Assembly (NCBI GenBank): GCA_937925695.1
Contig: CALAMD010000032.1
Location: forward strand, 1 to 47,709
Source of the DNA: an uncultured Bacillaceae bacterium
GTDB taxonomy: Bacteria > Bacillota > Bacilli > Bacillales > Amphibacillaceae
Direction of reading: 5' to 3'
DNA: 47,709 nt
Part shown: positions 17,252 through 25,998 of the stretch, one piece after another
How positions within the stretch are numbered: position 1 is the first letter of the stretch
How the letters are laid out: the number at the start of each line of letters is the position of its first letter
Made by a program: the position numbers and the translations under genes
The notes under the pieces: generated by a model
The model's database searches: none
What the model was told of the DNA's origin: nothing
The model's input: only the letters and a program-made list of their open reading frames with translations

Positions 17252-18541
17252 CTACTGGCTCCATGCTGGTGACTGGTACATTTTCGACACAGTTGCGTCT
17301 AATGAGCGTTGCATTCGTTGTTTATATGCTTCAGATATTTCATCACTTAATAAAAATTGTTCAATTGGTAAAATACGATACGTATATTTGCTGTCCCCTT
17401 CGAATTTATGACGATAGACCCACGTAGGTACATACTCAACATGTTCAATCGTCGTTTCATTCGTTTGCTCATTTTTACGAATATCAATATTTACAATAAC
17501 ACCGTCTTCTGTTAATTGACGATCTTCACCTAATGTTTCCATCCGTTGATTGGAAATGAAGTTGCCCATGGAATAAATCACAAAGGTTTCCTGTTCAGCT
17601 GTCTCAATGACCTCTGATCTTTGGATGACGTGAGGATGGCTTCCTAAAATTAAATCGACACCTTCTTCAGCCATCATATAAGCATACTCAACTTGTTTTT
17701 CATTAGGCTCTTCCATATATTCAGTGCCCCAGTGCATGTAAGCAATGATAAAATCCGCTCCAAGGTCTTTGGCACTTTGAATATCCCGGATAATATGATC
17801 TTTTTCCATCATATTCAGCATAGCATGTAATTCATCAGGTGGATATTGATCACCAATGCCGTTAGTGCTTTCCGTATACGATAGGATCGCTAACTTAATA
17901 CCTTTAACATCTTTGAGCAATACTCGTGTGTCAGGTACTTCGGCATAGGTTCCGACTGTATCGATTCCTTTTTCATTAATCGTATTGACTGTCCGTTTTA
18001 GCCCATCTCTTCCTGTATCTAAGCTATGATTATTAGCGGTTGTTAGCACATCAATGCCTGCATATTTTATCGCATCTATCACTTCATCAGGCGAATTAAA
18101 TGCAGGGTAACCTGCGTATTCACGGGATGGACCAGCGGTTGTTGTTTCAAAATTAGCAATGGCAAGATCTGCTTCACTTAAAATAGGTCGTACATCTTCA
18201 AACATCGGTTTAAAATCATATGTTCCTGTCTGGTCATCGTAGGCGCTCGTAATTTGCGTAGAATGCACCATGATGTCACCCGCTGCGGCAATCCGAATGT
18301 CAATATAGGTTTCTTCTGGTTCAGGTTCATTTTCCTGTGTATCATTAGAAAACTCTTCATTCGTTGGTTCTTGATTTTCTACAATTGAGTTTTGCGTATC
18401 TTCATCCTTCAAGTTCTCATCATCTGTTTGTGTATCTTTCATACATCCTGCTAACATCATCGTCAAACCGAGCAACATAACTAATGCAAAAATAGATAAA
18501 ACGGATGTTAAGCGATGTTGTTTATTCTGCATGGACCCCAT
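17252..18541 (-). CDS. CapA/PgsA-family lipoprotein
   Basis: 429-residue predicted lipoprotein with lipobox LAGC (Cys33), an acidic linker to about residue 78 and a CapA-type metallophosphoesterase-fold domain. Metal-site motifs are AAAGDIMVHS, ANFETT, TANNHSLDTG, YMHWGTEY and GSHPHVIQ. Relatives help make or export poly-gamma-glutamate capsule, but here no pgsB, pgsC or pgsE genes are nearby, so capsule synthesis is not supported. It overlaps the upstream carboxypeptidase gene by 20 bases, which suggests a joint role at the cell wall. GAGGG lies 9 bases before the first ATG; a second ATG three codons later is possible. Confidence 0.85.
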   Translation of the reverse strand: MGSMQNKQHRLTSVLSIFALVMLLGLTMMLAGCMKDTQTDDENLKDEDTQNSIVENQEPTNEEFSNDTQENEPEPEETYIDIRIAAAGDIMVHSTQITSAYDDQTGTYDFKPMFEDVRPILSEADLAIANFETTTAGPSREYAGYPAFNSPDEVIDAIKYAGIDVLTTANNHSLDTGRDGLKRTVNTINEKGIDTVGTYAEVPDTRVLLKDVKGIKLAILSYTESTNGIGDQYPPDELHAMLNMMEKDHIIRDIQSAKDLGADFIIAYMHWGTEYMEEPNEKQVEYAYMMAEEGVDLILGSHPHVIQRSEVIETAEQETFVIYSMGNFISNQRMETLGEDRQLTEDGVIVNIDIRKNEQTNETTIEHVEYVPTWVYRHKFEGDSKYTYRILPIEQFLLSDEISEAYKQRMQRSLDATVSKMYQSPAWSQ

Positions 18542-19388
18542 GAATAATTCCCTCTTTCTCTAAAAACTCTTCATAAGTAAGGCCACTTTCATAAACTCTT
18601 GTTGCCAAATCAACACCTAAATAGCGGATATGCCACGGTTCATAAACATAACCGGTAATCTCTTCCATTCCTTCTGGGTAACGGATAATAAAACCAAATT
18701 CATGGGCATGGTCACTTAACCATTTTCCTTCTTCGGTTTCCCCAAATGCTTCTTCAAGCTGGAAATTAACACTTTCACTCGTTACATCCATCACTAAGCC
18801 CGTTTGATGCTCACTATGGCCAGGTTGAGCACTAAAGCGGTTAGCAGCTTCTTCCCCGTGTTGTTCAGCATAACTATTAAACAAATAAACTTGAGTTTGA
18901 TAGGAACGATAACCTGAACGAGCATATAAGTGAATACCAGATTCTTTGGCAACAGTGAACATTTCCTTTAACGCATCAGCTGCTTCTTTTCTTAATTGAT
19001 TCACTTCTGGATTTTCCAATATAGTAGGAACTTCTACTGTTACGAGATCATCCGGAACATAATTTTCATCAAGACTAAAATGCTTATTCACTAAAACTGC
19101 GATACTGTCATCTTTAAAAACGTCAATGACAAGCTCATCGTCTATTTGTTCATGATGATTCTGTTCCATATCATCCTGATTGTCTGCATCATGATTCGTC
19201 GTCTCATCTTTTTGGTCCTCTTGATTGTTCTCGAGAACATCTTCTACGTCATTATTCTCAGCCTGATGATTATTCGTGTTCTCATTTGGCTGATTATTTG
19301 TTGCAACATGATTACATGCCACTAACATAACTAAACTGATACTTATCCATATCATACGTATCCACATGCTTTGTCTCATTTGTTTCAA
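18522..19388 (-). CDS. M15-family D-alanyl-D-alanine carboxypeptidase lipoprotein (VanY-like)
   Basis: 288-residue lipoprotein (lipobox MLVAC, Cys25) with a very acidic, Asn/His-rich linker up to about residue 90, then a VanY-type zinc peptidase domain. Zinc and catalytic elements are SGYRSYQTQ, the SxHxxGxxxD motif in GHSEHQTGLVMDV, and EPWHIRYLG. It would trim the terminal D-Ala of peptidoglycan stem peptides outside the cell. There is no vancomycin resistance cluster around it, so housekeeping wall trimming is more likely. It is the first gene of a two-gene operon with the CapA-like gene. Confidence 0.9.
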   Translation of the reverse strand: MKQMRQSMWIRMIWISISLVMLVACNHVATNNQPNENTNNHQAENNDVEDVLENNQEDQKDETTNHDADNQDDMEQNHHEQIDDELVIDVFKDDSIAVLVNKHFSLDENYVPDDLVTVEVPTILENPEVNQLRKEAADALKEMFTVAKESGIHLYARSGYRSYQTQVYLFNSYAEQHGEEAANRFSAQPGHSEHQTGLVMDVTSESVNFQLEEAFGETEEGKWLSDHAHEFGFIIRYPEGMEEITGYVYEPWHIRYLGVDLATRVYESGLTYEEFLEKEGIIHGVHAE

Positions 19389-19428
19389 TCCTCATCCCAT
19401 ATTTAAAAATCATTCTATATTTTACATG

Positions 19429-19459
19429 AAAAAAAGGTGTATGAACACTACCTTTTTTT
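19429..19459 (-). terminator. Terminator of the small membrane protein gene
   Basis: A-run, AGGTGT, short loop, ACAC(T)ACCT and T-run between 19429 and 19459. One base is bulged; A and T runs on both sides would allow function in both directions. Confidence 0.55.
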
Positions 19460-19470
19460 ACAAATCAATT

Positions 19471-19923
19471 TTAAAATGGCTTTAAAATCATTAATGCAAT
19501 AATGATTAGAAAAACAATATTTGTTAATCTTTCATAGAAAAATAGTGCTTTCGCTTTTTCATCATATTCTTTCGGTATTTCTTCACCTTGGTGTGTTTTT
19601 AACATCTGTTTAATCGGTGCGGACTTTGGTTTGAGGACGAGGGATCCTGCTATTAAGACGAGCAAAAACAAACCGAGACTAATCACATACCAACCTCGTG
19701 TGAACAAAAATGGTTTCATAAAGCCCATGATTAAACCTGACACAAGAAGTAAAGTTCCACCAATCATCGTAAACATATGCAATTGATCACGAATTTTAAA
19801 AGCATGTCTTAGTTCAGTCATATTGTTGGCATTTTTTACGACAAAAATCATAAAAAAACCAGGACCTAGCCCTAAAATCGCGGAAAATATATGAACAAAA
19901 ACTAAAAAATCATAAAAGGACAT
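19471..19923 (-). CDS. DUF2269-like small membrane protein
   Basis: 150-residue protein with four predicted transmembrane helices (about 5-25, 50-70, 75-98, 130-148). The first helix carries a conserved-looking VHIFSAILGLGPG, as in DUF2269-type proteins whose histidine may bind a cofactor. No biochemical role is known to me. The start is ATG 19923, with GGAGG 7 bases upstream, not the longer frame. It is monocistronic. Confidence 0.65.
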   Translation of the reverse strand: MSFYDFLVFVHIFSAILGLGPGFFMIFVVKNANNMTELRHAFKIRDQLHMFTMIGGTLLLVSGLIMGFMKPFLFTRGWYVISLGLFLLVLIAGSLVLKPKSAPIKQMLKTHQGEEIPKEYDEKAKALFFYERLTNIVFLIIIALMILKPF

Positions 19924-20018
19924 GAAATAACCTCCACTTTCATTTACCTTTATCCATCCTATCATAATCTCATCAATTTTTTATGGTTAACTTCAACATT
20001 ATCATGACTTTTCTCTTA

Positions 20019-20885
20019 TCAATTCCCTACATATCTATCTAGTATATGATCTACACGTAGTCCATATGTTTCACCAAAAATATTTAAATGAACGAGTAGA
20101 TAATATAATTGATATAGAGGTTTAACTTCTTCATAATAATCTTCTATTGGGAGGATTTGTTGATATGCATCATAAAACACTGAAGAAAAACCGCCGAATA
20201 ATTCAGTAAAAGCAAGCTCAAAATGACGATCACCATATAAAAAAGATGGGTCAATCACATATGGCGTACCTCCTGGTCCAACCAACCAATTGCCACCCCA
20301 TAAATCGCCATGTAGGTAGGAGGGCATCACTTGTTGAGGAATCCAGCGATCGAGTTGCAGGATGAGCTTTTCTAATTGTGTTCTTCTTTTTCGTGGCATA
20401 CGATTCCGTTTAATTCCCTCATTAAGTTGTGACAATAATCGTTTTTCTCGGTAATAATCAAGCCAATGATCATACAGTTGATTAGGTTGAGGTAATAAGC
20501 CAATATATGTGTCTCGATCAAAGCCATGCTTTTTGCCAGTATGTTGGTGCAAACGGGCCATTTGTTGCCCTAATTCTTTTTCAGTATCTACCCTTTCCTC
20601 TCCATCCACCCATTCAAGTAAAAGATAGGATGAACCAACTTGGTCAGAAAAACTCAATACTTTTGGAACAGAAATCGTCTTCGTTTCACCGATTAATGCT
20701 AATCCTAGTTTTTCCAAAGCAAAAAACTGTTTGGGTGCCTGTTGATGAAATTTTAAAAAGTATTCGTCCTGTTTTGTCTTTATATAATAGCTCTCATTAA
20801 TTGAACCACCATATACTCTTTTCATTTGTAGAATCGGATAATTATCTCCCACAGACATTAAAATATTACTGATAAATGTTTTCAT
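20019..20885 (-). CDS. Fructosamine kinase family protein
   Basis: 288-residue kinase-fold protein. The catalytic loop is LHGDLWGGNWL with the metal-binding VIDPSFLYGD following, and an N-terminal YFLKFH supplies the ATP lysine; YGGSINESY is the glycine loop. Family members phosphorylate fructosamines or ribulosamines on glycated proteins and so repair them. The start ATG 20885 has AAGGGTG 8 bases upstream. It is separated from the deaminase gene by a terminator. Aminoglycoside-type phosphotransferase is the less likely alternative. Confidence 0.82.
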   Translation of the reverse strand: MKTFISNILMSVGDNYPILQMKRVYGGSINESYYIKTKQDEYFLKFHQQAPKQFFALEKLGLALIGETKTISVPKVLSFSDQVGSSYLLLEWVDGEERVDTEKELGQQMARLHQHTGKKHGFDRDTYIGLLPQPNQLYDHWLDYYREKRLLSQLNEGIKRNRMPRKRRTQLEKLILQLDRWIPQQVMPSYLHGDLWGGNWLVGPGGTPYVIDPSFLYGDRHFELAFTELFGGFSSVFYDAYQQILPIEDYYEEVKPLYQLYYLLVHLNIFGETYGLRVDHILDRYVGN

Positions 20886-20903
20886 AATAAACACCCTTAA
20901 ATA

Positions 20904-20952
20904 AAAAATAGGCTTCCTATTAATAATTAGAAACATCTTTTAATAGAAGCCT
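20904..20952 (-). terminator. Terminator of the nucleoside deaminase gene
   Basis: AGGCTTCCTATTAA (from 20910) pairs with TTAATAGAAGCCT (to 20952) with one bulge; on minus ATTTTTTAT follows. Confidence 0.7.
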
Positions 20953-20970
20953 TTATTATTATTCTACCGT

Positions 20971-21423
20971 TTATTGTTGATTTTTCCAAAGTCGCATTGG
21001 ATTTTCTTGATCTGGTGTTAACGGCATCTGTTCTAATACTAGTTTTCTTTCTTGACGGGTTTTTTTCAAATCGTCATAAATCATCCGCGATGCACCTAAT
21101 CCTACTTGGGCAGCATCGTCAATTGACAAACAATAGTAGCCTTTGGTAATCCCTGACATATACATTGCCGTTAGACACATTGGACAAGGTTCACCACTTG
21201 CGTACATGATGTATCCTGATAAATCTAGGGTTTGCAATTTCTCTTGCGCTCGGCGAATCGCTAACAATTCAGCGTGGCCACTTATATCATGCTTTTTATG
21301 TAGCTCATTAACACCTTCTGAAATAATTTGACCGTCCTTGACGAGAACAGCTCCAAACGGGTCACCGCCATTTCGCACGTTTTCGATCGCCAATTCAACA
21401 GCTCGACGCATGAATTGATCCAT
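20971..21423 (-). CDS. Nucleoside deaminase (guanine deaminase-like)
   Basis: 150-residue zinc-dependent deaminase of the cytidine deaminase-like fold. The zinc and proton-shuttle site is HAELLAI and the second zinc motif PCPMCLTAMY. The C-terminal end (PMRLWKN) resembles B. subtilis GuaD, which deaminates guanine to xanthine. The TadA-type tRNA deaminases are the main alternative, though this protein lacks their usual residues beyond the zinc site. GGGGG stands 7 bases before the ATG. Confidence 0.78.
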   Translation of the reverse strand: MDQFMRRAVELAIENVRNGGDPFGAVLVKDGQIISEGVNELHKKHDISGHAELLAIRRAQEKLQTLDLSGYIMYASGEPCPMCLTAMYMSGITKGYYCLSIDDAAQVGLGASRMIYDDLKKTRQERKLVLEQMPLTPDQENPMRLWKNQQ

Positions 21424-21498
21424 CTTTCATCCCCCATTCTAAACGCTTATTGTTCTATGTATTATCATAGCATCACGAGCAACCGACACCAAAATATA

Positions 21499-22536
21499 TT
21501 ATTCATAGTTTATTTTCATATCACCAGGTTTAATCCAGCCTTTTTTTCTAAACCAGGCTGCAATTAGAAGAGAAATAATAGCTGGACCAATTATATGCAG
21601 TAAAATCACACTCCAAAATACCGACCATGAAAATCCCATCGCTTCAAAAGTCATGATTTGACCAACAAGCCCACTCGTCCCCATTCCTGCCCCAGCTGGA
21701 TTACTCGTTAATTCAAGCCAGACGGTGCCAAGAGGGGCTAATACAGCGCCAGCGATTGTTGGTGGTATGATAATGATTGGTTTTTTTAAAATATTTGGTA
21801 CTTGTAACATCGATGTGCCAATTCCTTGAGCTAACCAACCACCTAAACCATTATCCCGATAACTAATCGTAGCAAAGCCAATCATTTGGGCCGCACAACC
21901 AATGGTTGCTGCACCAGCAGCTAATCCATCGAGAGAAAGCATTAACGCAATCGCAACACTCGAAATCGGTGCTGTGAGTGCCCAGCCCATAAGCACGGCA
22001 ACAATGATCCCCATAATAAGTGGCTGTTGCGTCGTGGACCAGTTAATAATTTCACCAAACCAAATCATAAAGGTATTTAACGGCGGACCAATAAATAGCC
22101 CAGTTAAGAAACCAGCTACTATCGTTACCAGTGGTGTTAAAATAATGTCTAATCGGGTTTCTTTATAGATCATTTTACCGAACTCAGTTGCGATCACTGC
22201 ACTTAAATAACTACCAACAGGTCCCCCTAATTCAGCACCGAAGGCACCAGCGAATAATGCTGAAAACAAAACTAATGGTGGTGCTTTTAAGCCATAAGAA
22301 ATCGCCACGCCTATCGCTCCACCCATAATTTTATTGTCCATGGCAAAACTACCCATCTCTATGAGGCCATCTGCCAATGTAGGCGAGAAATTTATGACAA
22401 TTTGTTCGCCAACTGTTTTAATAATCAACCCAATAATCAATGAAGAGAACAAACCTAAAGCCATATAACTAAAAGCGGTAATAACATAATCTTTAATCGA
22501 AAGTGTAATTCCTTTCCGTTGCAAAAATTTTTTCAT
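21499..22536 (-). CDS. Orphan PTS EIIC-type membrane protein (PfoR-like)
   Basis: 345-residue protein with about nine or ten hydrophobic helices and Gly-rich turns (FAGAFGAELGGPVGSYL, LTGLFIGPPLN, TSNPAGAGMGTSGLVGQ). This pattern is that of the PTS_EIIC_2 family, which includes the PfoR regulator-like proteins. No EIIA, EIIB or sugar enzyme lies nearby, so it cannot be a full PTS by itself. Substrate and role are unknown. ATG 22536 is chosen because GGAGTGGAAG directly precedes it; an ATG five codons earlier lacks a ribosome binding site. Confidence 0.65.
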   Translation of the reverse strand: MKKFLQRKGITLSIKDYVITAFSYMALGLFSSLIIGLIIKTVGEQIVINFSPTLADGLIEMGSFAMDNKIMGGAIGVAISYGLKAPPLVLFSALFAGAFGAELGGPVGSYLSAVIATEFGKMIYKETRLDIILTPLVTIVAGFLTGLFIGPPLNTFMIWFGEIINWSTTQQPLIMGIIVAVLMGWALTAPISSVAIALMLSLDGLAAGAATIGCAAQMIGFATISYRDNGLGGWLAQGIGTSMLQVPNILKKPIIIIPPTIAGAVLAPLGTVWLELTSNPAGAGMGTSGLVGQIMTFEAMGFSWSVFWSVILLHIIGPAIISLLIAAWFRKKGWIKPGDMKINYE

Positions 22537-22553
22537 TAACTTCCACTCCATTT

Positions 22554-22569
22554 TGTGATTTCATTCACA
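22554..22569 (-). promoter_or_regulatory. CRP/FNR-type palindrome before the EIIC-like gene
   Basis: TGTGATTTCATTCACA is an exact TGTGA-N6-TCACA palindrome, the consensus of the CRP/FNR family, including Fnr and ArcR of Bacilli. It lies 17 bases upstream of the start codon. A possible TATGAT -10 on minus at 22578-22583 would put the site just after the transcription start, a repressing position. Confidence 0.4.
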
Positions 22570-22727
22570 TATAGGTTATCATAAATCTCATCCATTACTA
22601 TGACTGACACTACTTTTAATTGCAAGTATTTTTTGAAAATATATTTATTTGCTGATAAAGATTCATAACCCTATTTGTTATAGGTGATGTTTTATTAATG
22701 CATTTTTATTATTTTTATAAAAAGGCC

Positions 22728-22756
22728 TTGACAGATGATCATGTTTCTTTTAATAT
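22728..22756 (+). promoter_or_regulatory. Promoter of the trp operon
   Basis: TTGACA (22728-22733), a 17-base spacer and TAATAT (22751-22756). This is a near-perfect housekeeping promoter. Transcription should start near 22763, just before the first T-box leader. Confidence 0.85.
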
Positions 22757-22762
22757 TGTCTT

Positions 22763-23039
22763 TAATCAAAAAATTAACACAAGTTGCGATGATGAAGAGG
22801 AGTAATCTTAAATTGTCTCCTAAAGAGAGCTAGTGGTCGGTGTAAACTAGCGAGACGTTTAAGGTGAATGGACTTCTGAGCACCAAACCGAACCAGCTTT
22901 GTAGTAGGCTTTGGCGAAAACACCAATCGTTACCTGGTGACATATGAAATTTTTTCATATGGCTAAAGTGAGTTATCGATAGATAACTAATAAAGGTGGC
23001 ACCACGGAATCCTCGTCCTTTGCGGATGAAGGATTTTTT
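22763..23039 (+). ncRNA. T-box leader 1 (tRNA-Trp) of the trp operon
   Basis: A full T-box riboswitch. GATGAAGAGGAGTAA (from 22789) is the typical stem I base. The distal stem I arm CTAGT/ACTAG encloses a GGTCGGTG loop. The specifier codon is TGG at 22868-22870 in the context GAATGGACTT. The T-box sequence AAAGGTGGCACCACGG is at 22992-23007; its TGGC can pair with the GCCA end of uncharged tRNA-Trp. The terminator is at 23009-23039 with one bulge, then TTTTTT. When charged tRNA-Trp is scarce, the antiterminator forms and transcription proceeds. Confidence 0.9.
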
Positions 23040-23114
23040 GTTTTGGATCATAATCATTGGTGCTAGAAGAACAACTAAAGCATATTCATTGTTTTTAATT
23101 AATAAAATAGAATA

Positions 23115-23431
23115 AAGCCTAAATCGTTGCGTAAGACGAGTAAGCTTTTATAAAGCATGATAGAGAGCTAGGAATTGGTGGAATCCTGGTATGCGGTTAA
23201 AAGCTGAATGGCCTTACAAGAGGTTTCTGGAACTGCTAGTTAGCAAAGTATAGAAACACGGTCTCCACCGTTATTTGGATAGGATATCGGAATAGAATTT
23301 GTCTACACCAAATTCATTCCCGTATCTGAACGAGATGGAAAGTCATTGAATGCTTTCCAACAGAGGTGGCACCGCGGTATGATCGCCCTCTACAGAACAC
23401 ATATTTACGTGTTCGTAGAGGGCGTTTTTTT
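23115..23431 (+). ncRNA. T-box leader 2 (tRNA-Trp), in tandem before trpE
   Basis: A second complete T-box. GAGAGCTAGGAATTGGTGG (from 23163) forms the distal stem I arm. The specifier is TGG at 23209-23211, in GAATGGCCTT. The T-box AGAGGTGGCACCGCGG is at 23362-23377, again with TGGC. The terminator is strong: arms CGCCCTCTAC..GAACAC and GTGTTC..GTAGAGGGCG between 23384 and 23424, then seven T. There is no convincing promoter or gene between the two leaders (23040-23114), so both must be read through to express trpE. Confidence 0.92.
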
Positions 23432-23468
23432 ATATGTTTACTAAAAATATCAAGGAGGTTGTCAAATA

Positions 23469-24869
23469 ATGCGTCTAGAACAAAAAGAAATACCATATAA
23501 AATGTTAACGATCCCAGCAGATACACTTACACCGATACGGATTTTTCAACAGCTAAATGGAAAGAAAAAATTTTTGTTAGAAAGTTCATTTACCCATGAA
23601 AAGAAAGGAAAGTTTTCCTATATCGGGGTAGACCCGTTCCAAGAGATTATCGGCCATCAACACACCACGACCATCATTGAACATCTAACGCAACAAACAA
23701 AACATATAAATCAACATGCCTTAACTTATCTTCGGAACCAATTTCCTATGATCGAGGTGGATATACCACTTCCATTCTTTGGAGGAGCGATTGGATATAT
23801 TGGCTATGATGCGATCAAACATTATGTCAACGTTGGTCATGAACTACCGGATGAATTAAACATGCCAGATCTGCATTTAATGGTCTACGATCAGTTAATT
23901 GTTTATGAGCATACCCGGGAAAGAGTTTACTTGATTGCCTTAAATATGCACGATGAAGATGAAACCACATTAGATAGAAAATTAGAACAAATGAAAAAGT
24001 TACTATATCAAGATATAACTAATAGTCCGATTGAGCCGATAAAGACAACTTTTACAGCAACTATGTCTAAGGAAACGTTTATCGAAAAAGTGAAGACAGC
24101 GAAGCAACATATTCACAATGGTGAGGTAGAACAAATAGTTGTATCCAAGCGGATGCAAGCCCCTTTTACGGGGGATCCATTGTCTTATTATCGGCGATTG
24201 AGAATGAACAATCCTTCACCATATATGTTTTATATTGACTTTACCGATTATTTGATTATTGGTACATCGCCAGAGAGTTTAATCCAAACAACAGGCGATC
24301 AGGTCGTCACCAACCCAATTGGTGGCACACGACATCGAGGTAAAACGCTAGAAGAAGATGAAATGCTCATGAAAGAATTACTAGCTGATCCGAAAGAACG
24401 GTCTGAACATCAAATGCTTGTTGAATTAAGTAAGCATGATTTGCAGAAAGTCTGCCAACAGGACAGCATAACCGTGCCAATGTATATGGAAATAGAAAAA
24501 TATCAACATGTCATGCATCTTGTCGCTGAAGTCCATGGAACGTTAAAAGACGGGAAGAACAGCATTGATGCCTTAATAGCTGTCTTACCAGCCGGCACTA
24601 TATCTGGCACACCTAAAATTCGTGCCATGGAGCTACTTAACGAAATCGAAGAGACAAAACGGGGCTTTTATAGTGGTGGTATCGGATATCTGTCCTTCAA
24701 CCACGACTTAAATTTTGCCTTAGCGATTCGCTCGTTGATTATCAAAGATGACGTTGCCTATTTACAAACGGGAGCGGGTATTGTTGCCGATTCAGATCCT
24801 GAAAAAGAATATGACGAAACATTACACAAAGCGCGTTCCCTCATGGAAGTAAATGAAATGACAGATTAA
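23469..24869 (+). CDS. trpE: Anthranilate synthase component I
   Basis: Converts chorismate to anthranilate with a glutaminase partner in the first step of tryptophan synthesis. It has 466 residues, shorter than B. subtilis TrpE (about 515). The tryptophan feedback motif LLESS is at 36-40. Catalytic regions include NPIGGTRHRGKT, LPAGTISGTPKIRAMELL and GGIGYLSFNHDLNFALAIRS. AAGGAGG lies 10 bases before the ATG. The partner TrpG is not encoded here; a PabA-type subunit elsewhere must serve. Expression is governed by the two T-boxes upstream. Confidence 0.95.
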   Translation: MRLEQKEIPYKMLTIPADTLTPIRIFQQLNGKKKFLLESSFTHEKKGKFSYIGVDPFQEIIGHQHTTTIIEHLTQQTKHINQHALTYLRNQFPMIEVDIPLPFFGGAIGYIGYDAIKHYVNVGHELPDELNMPDLHLMVYDQLIVYEHTRERVYLIALNMHDEDETTLDRKLEQMKKLLYQDITNSPIEPIKTTFTATMSKETFIEKVKTAKQHIHNGEVEQIVVSKRMQAPFTGDPLSYYRRLRMNNPSPYMFYIDFTDYLIIGTSPESLIQTTGDQVVTNPIGGTRHRGKTLEEDEMLMKELLADPKERSEHQMLVELSKHDLQKVCQQDSITVPMYMEIEKYQHVMHLVAEVHGTLKDGKNSIDALIAVLPAGTISGTPKIRAMELLNEIEETKRGFYSGGIGYLSFNHDLNFALAIRSLIIKDDVAYLQTGAGIVADSDPEKEYDETLHKARSLMEVNEMTD

Positions 24870-24972
24870 ATACCCTGCTGAGTTATGAAGTGTAGATCCC
24901 TTTTTAGTATATTGATTATTCATACTTTTCTAAGTCTAAAATTTATAAAAAATTTTTGAAAGGAGCTTCGTT

Positions 24973-25998
24973 ATGAAAAAGTATCTTGAAAGGTTAATGA
25001 ATCGTGAAGACTTATCGATTGAAGAAATTAAAGATGCCATCAATTGCTGTTTTGCAGACGACATAACGAATACAGAAATTTCTGCCTTTTTAACTGGACT
25101 ACGTATTAAAGGCGAAACGACAGATGAAATTACCGGTATTGTTGAAGTCATTCGGGCCCAATCTGATCTTAATTCAATTGAGCTAACTAATGTGATGGAC
25201 AATTGTGGTACAGGTGGCGACCAATCCTACAGCTTCAATATTAGTACAACAGCTGCTTTCGTCATTGCCGGCGCCGGAATAAAGGTTGCCAAACATGGTA
25301 ATCGGAGTATCTCAAGTAAAACGGGCAGTGCAGATGTATTAGAGGAACTCGGTGTTTCCCTTACATTTACGAAAGAGCATATTGAAGAATTGCTTACTGA
25401 GAACAATATCGCTTTTCTCTTCGCCCCCCATGTTCATACTAAGCTAAAACACTTTATGCAAGTACGAAAAGAGCTAGGATTACCGACAATTTTTAATCAA
25501 ATTGGCCCATTAACAAACCCAATTGATCTAGATAGTCAATTAATCGGGGTCTACCATCCAGATATGTTACCTAAAATGGGTAAGGTGCTGCGAAAACTAG
25601 GTAGAAAACGAGCCATTATCGTGAATGGTGCTGGCAGAATGGATGAGGCATCCCTCGCCGGTGAAAACAAAGTTGTGTTATTAGCAGACGGAAAAATAAC
25701 TGCTTTTTCAATTCATCCCGAAGAAGTTAATTTACCAGTATATAGCAATGATGCGATTCGGGGCGGGAGCGCCCGAGATAATGCTCAAATTTTACTACAG
25801 GTCCTCAAAGGAACAAAAGGACCTCATCGAGATACCGTCTTATTCAATGCCGGATTAGCTTTATACGCTAACGGGATAGCCGATACGATTCTCACTGGCA
25901 TTGATTTAGCTAGAGAAAGTATCGATTCCGGTGCAGCCATGGAAAAATTACAAAAATTAATTGACTATAGTAAAAAAATAACGAGCAAGGTGATCTAA
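24973..25998 (+). CDS. trpD: Anthranilate phosphoribosyltransferase
   Basis: Joins anthranilate and PRPP to form phosphoribosylanthranilate. It has 341 residues, normal for the family. The PRPP site GTGGD (79-83), the following SFNISTTAAFVIAGAG, KHGNRSISSKTGSADVLE and FNQIGPLTNP are intact. A GAAAGGAG site precedes the ATG. The 103-base gap after trpE, where many genomes have trpG, contains no ORF or strong hairpin. Confidence 0.96.
   Translation: MKKYLERLMNREDLSIEEIKDAINCCFADDITNTEISAFLTGLRIKGETTDEITGIVEVIRAQSDLNSIELTNVMDNCGTGGDQSYSFNISTTAAFVIAGAGIKVAKHGNRSISSKTGSADVLEELGVSLTFTKEHIEELLTENNIAFLFAPHVHTKLKHFMQVRKELGLPTIFNQIGPLTNPIDLDSQLIGVYHPDMLPKMGKVLRKLGRKRAIIVNGAGRMDEASLAGENKVVLLADGKITAFSIHPEEVNLPVYSNDAIRGGSARDNAQILLQVLKGTKGPHRDTVLFNAGLALYANGIADTILTGIDLARESIDSGAAMEKLQKLIDYSKKITSKVI

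Noticed and set aside
22830..23057. Minus-strand open frame of 75 codons upstream of trpE
   Set aside because: It lies entirely within T-box leader 1, has no ribosome binding site, and its sequence is explained by RNA structure.
22780..23431. tRNA-like folded segments before trpE
   Set aside because: No cloverleaf with CCA end or anticodon arm; the folds are T-box stems that pair with tRNA.
23314..23526. Minus-strand open frame of 70 codons
   Set aside because: Overlaps the T-box 2 terminator and the trpE start; no start signals and no protein-like features beyond chance.
24870..24972. Possible remnant of trpG in the trpE-trpD gap
   Set aside because: Only 103 bases, no glutaminase motif in any frame.
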